A DNA stretch of 5,852 nucleotides, from positions 1-5,852 of the forward strand of contig CAMLHB010000154.1 of the NCBI GenBank assembly GCA_946479725.1. The letters are read 5' to 3'. Below are positions 5,190-5,852 of the stretch, in pieces (within the stretch, counting starts at the first letter, position 1; the number at the start of each line of letters is the position of its first letter). The notes beneath the pieces were generated by a model that was given only the letters and a program-made list of their open reading frames with translations, was not told the DNA's origin and did no database searches. The stretch comes from an uncultured Actinomycetes bacterium (lineage in GTDB: Bacteria > Actinomycetota > Thermoleophilia > Solirubrobacterales > 70-9). The position numbers were made by a program, and so were the translations under genes.

Positions 5190-5852
5190 TTAGGCAGAGA
5201 CTCCGGCTAGAGACGCCAATCGCTCCAAGGTGTGCTGCTGCTGCTCGCGCTCGACGTGGACGGGTGACACGATCAGGCGGTCGATCCCGGCGCCGCGGAA
5301 GCGTTCGACCCGCTCGGCGACCTCGGCCTCGGTGCCGACCAGCGAGGTCGCCTCGACGATCTCGTCCGGCATCGCCTCGAAGGCGCCGCCGCGGTCGCCA
5401 TCCTGAAAGCGCCTCTGCACCTCGTCGGCGACCTCGCCGAAGCCGAAGCGGTGGGCGAGGTCGACGTAGAAGTTGGTCTTGCGGCTGCCCATCCCGCCGA
5501 AGTAGAGGACCAGCCCGGCCTTGACGACGTTCTTCGCCGCCTCCAGGTCGCCGTCGATCGCCACCTGCAGCGAGGGGCTGACCTCGAGGTCGGAGCGCTG
5601 GCGGCCGCCCTTGGCGAAGCCCGCCTCAAGGTGCTCGCCCCAGGTCGCCTCGAAGGCGTCGACGCTGAAGAAGATCGGGATCCAGCCGTCGCAGATCTCC
5701 GCCGCCATCTCCACCGATTTGCGGCCGATCGCGCCGACGAAGACGGGGATCTCGTTGCGCAGCGGGTGGAAGTTGAGCTTCAGCGCCTTGCCCTGGCCGG
5801 TGCCCCCCTCGATCGGCAGCTCGTAGTGCTCTCCGTGATGCTCGAGCGGCCC
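5190..5852 (-). CDS. LLM-class (luciferase-like) oxidoreductase, probably F420-dependent, C-terminal part (cut by the window edge)
   Basis: The frame is open from the right edge (5852) to a TAA at 5192-5190, giving 220 residues of a protein that is usually about 340. It belongs to the bacterial-luciferase-like TIM-barrel superfamily, whose actinobacterial members commonly use coenzyme F420 for hydride transfer. The fragment starts GPLEHHGEHYELP and continues with GKALKL, IPVFVGAIGRKSVEMAAEICDGWIP (35-59, the barrel strand and helix typical of this group) and FFSVDAFEATW. Next come LVLYFGGMGSRKTNFYVDLAHRFGFG, a C-terminal PDEIVEATSLVGTEAEVAERVERFRGAGIDRLIVSP block, and the end LASLAGVSA. The pattern resembles the Rv3520c-like group of F420 LLM proteins. 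F420 rather than FMN is inferred from family resemblance, since the N-terminal part is outside the window. The substrate is unknown. It lies 56 bases upstream of pntAA on the same strand, so it could be co-transcribed. Confidence 0.88.
   Translation of the reverse strand, partial: GPLEHHGEHYELPIEGGTGQGKALKLNFHPLRNEIPVFVGAIGRKSVEMAAEICDGWIPIFFSVDAFEATWGEHLEAGFAKGGRQRSDLEVSPSLQVAIDGDLEAAKNVVKAGLVLYFGGMGSRKTNFYVDLAHRFGFGEVADEVQRRFQDGDRGGAFEAMPDEIVEATSLVGTEAEVAERVERFRGAGIDRLIVSPVHVEREQQQHTLERLASLAGVSA

Noticed and set aside
5171..5190. Small CAGG-GCT-CCTG hairpin after the LLM oxidoreductase stop codon, as a terminator
   Set aside because: The stem is only four pairs with a 3-base loop and no T-tract. 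Too weak to call.
5230..5243. CTG triplet repeat of four units
   Set aside because: It encodes EQQQH in the C-terminus of the LLM oxidoreductase and is too short to be a meaningful repeat.

Overview
The window is GC-rich (about two thirds G+C by eye), densely coding chromosomal DNA. An actinobacterium is the best fit, possibly from the Thermoleophilia/Solirubrobacterales side; the lineage is inference. The reasons are the strong GC bias at third positions, GTG starts on three of the four non-coupled genes, an F420-type luciferase-like oxidoreductase, an EgtB-type ergothioneine enzyme, and an actinobacterial-looking RGQGTVE pilin-type leader. There are seven protein genes, two of them cut by the window edges. 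I see no RNA genes, mobile elements, CRISPR arrays or long repeats, and no gene-free stretch over 60 bases.

Right half, minus strand (5852 to 2289). First comes the C-terminal part of a luciferase-like, probably F420-dependent oxidoreductase. After 56 bases a complete three-gene proton-translocating NAD(P) transhydrogenase operon follows: pntAA (soluble NAD(H)-binding domain I), pntAB (small membrane subunit) and pntB (membrane part plus NADP(H)-binding domain III). The pnt genes overlap by 4 and 1 bases and are probably translationally coupled. The enzyme uses the proton gradient to make NADPH from NADH.

Left half. An exported M14 (MpaA-like) zinc peptidase gene lies on the plus strand (1549-2292). 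It runs tail-to-tail into pntB: the two stop codons overlap inside the tetranucleotide CTAG, and a GC-rich hairpin lies on either side. It is divergent from a minus-strand gene (1494-619) that joins a pilin-type (TadE/Flp-like) leader and membrane anchor to a Vps62-like domain. Only 54 bases separate the two starts; they hold a perfect 12-base palindrome and a TANNNT motif for each direction. Fifty bases beyond that gene, on the same strand, is the N-terminal 189 codons of egtB with all three expected iron-ligand histidines.

Functionally this is mostly housekeeping redox metabolism (NADPH supply, F420 chemistry, ergothioneine) next to two cell-surface proteins. I found no convincing new multi-gene system. 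The points most worth a second look are the pilin-leader/Vps62 protein, the compact divergent promoter with its palindrome, and the overlapping convergent gene ends.
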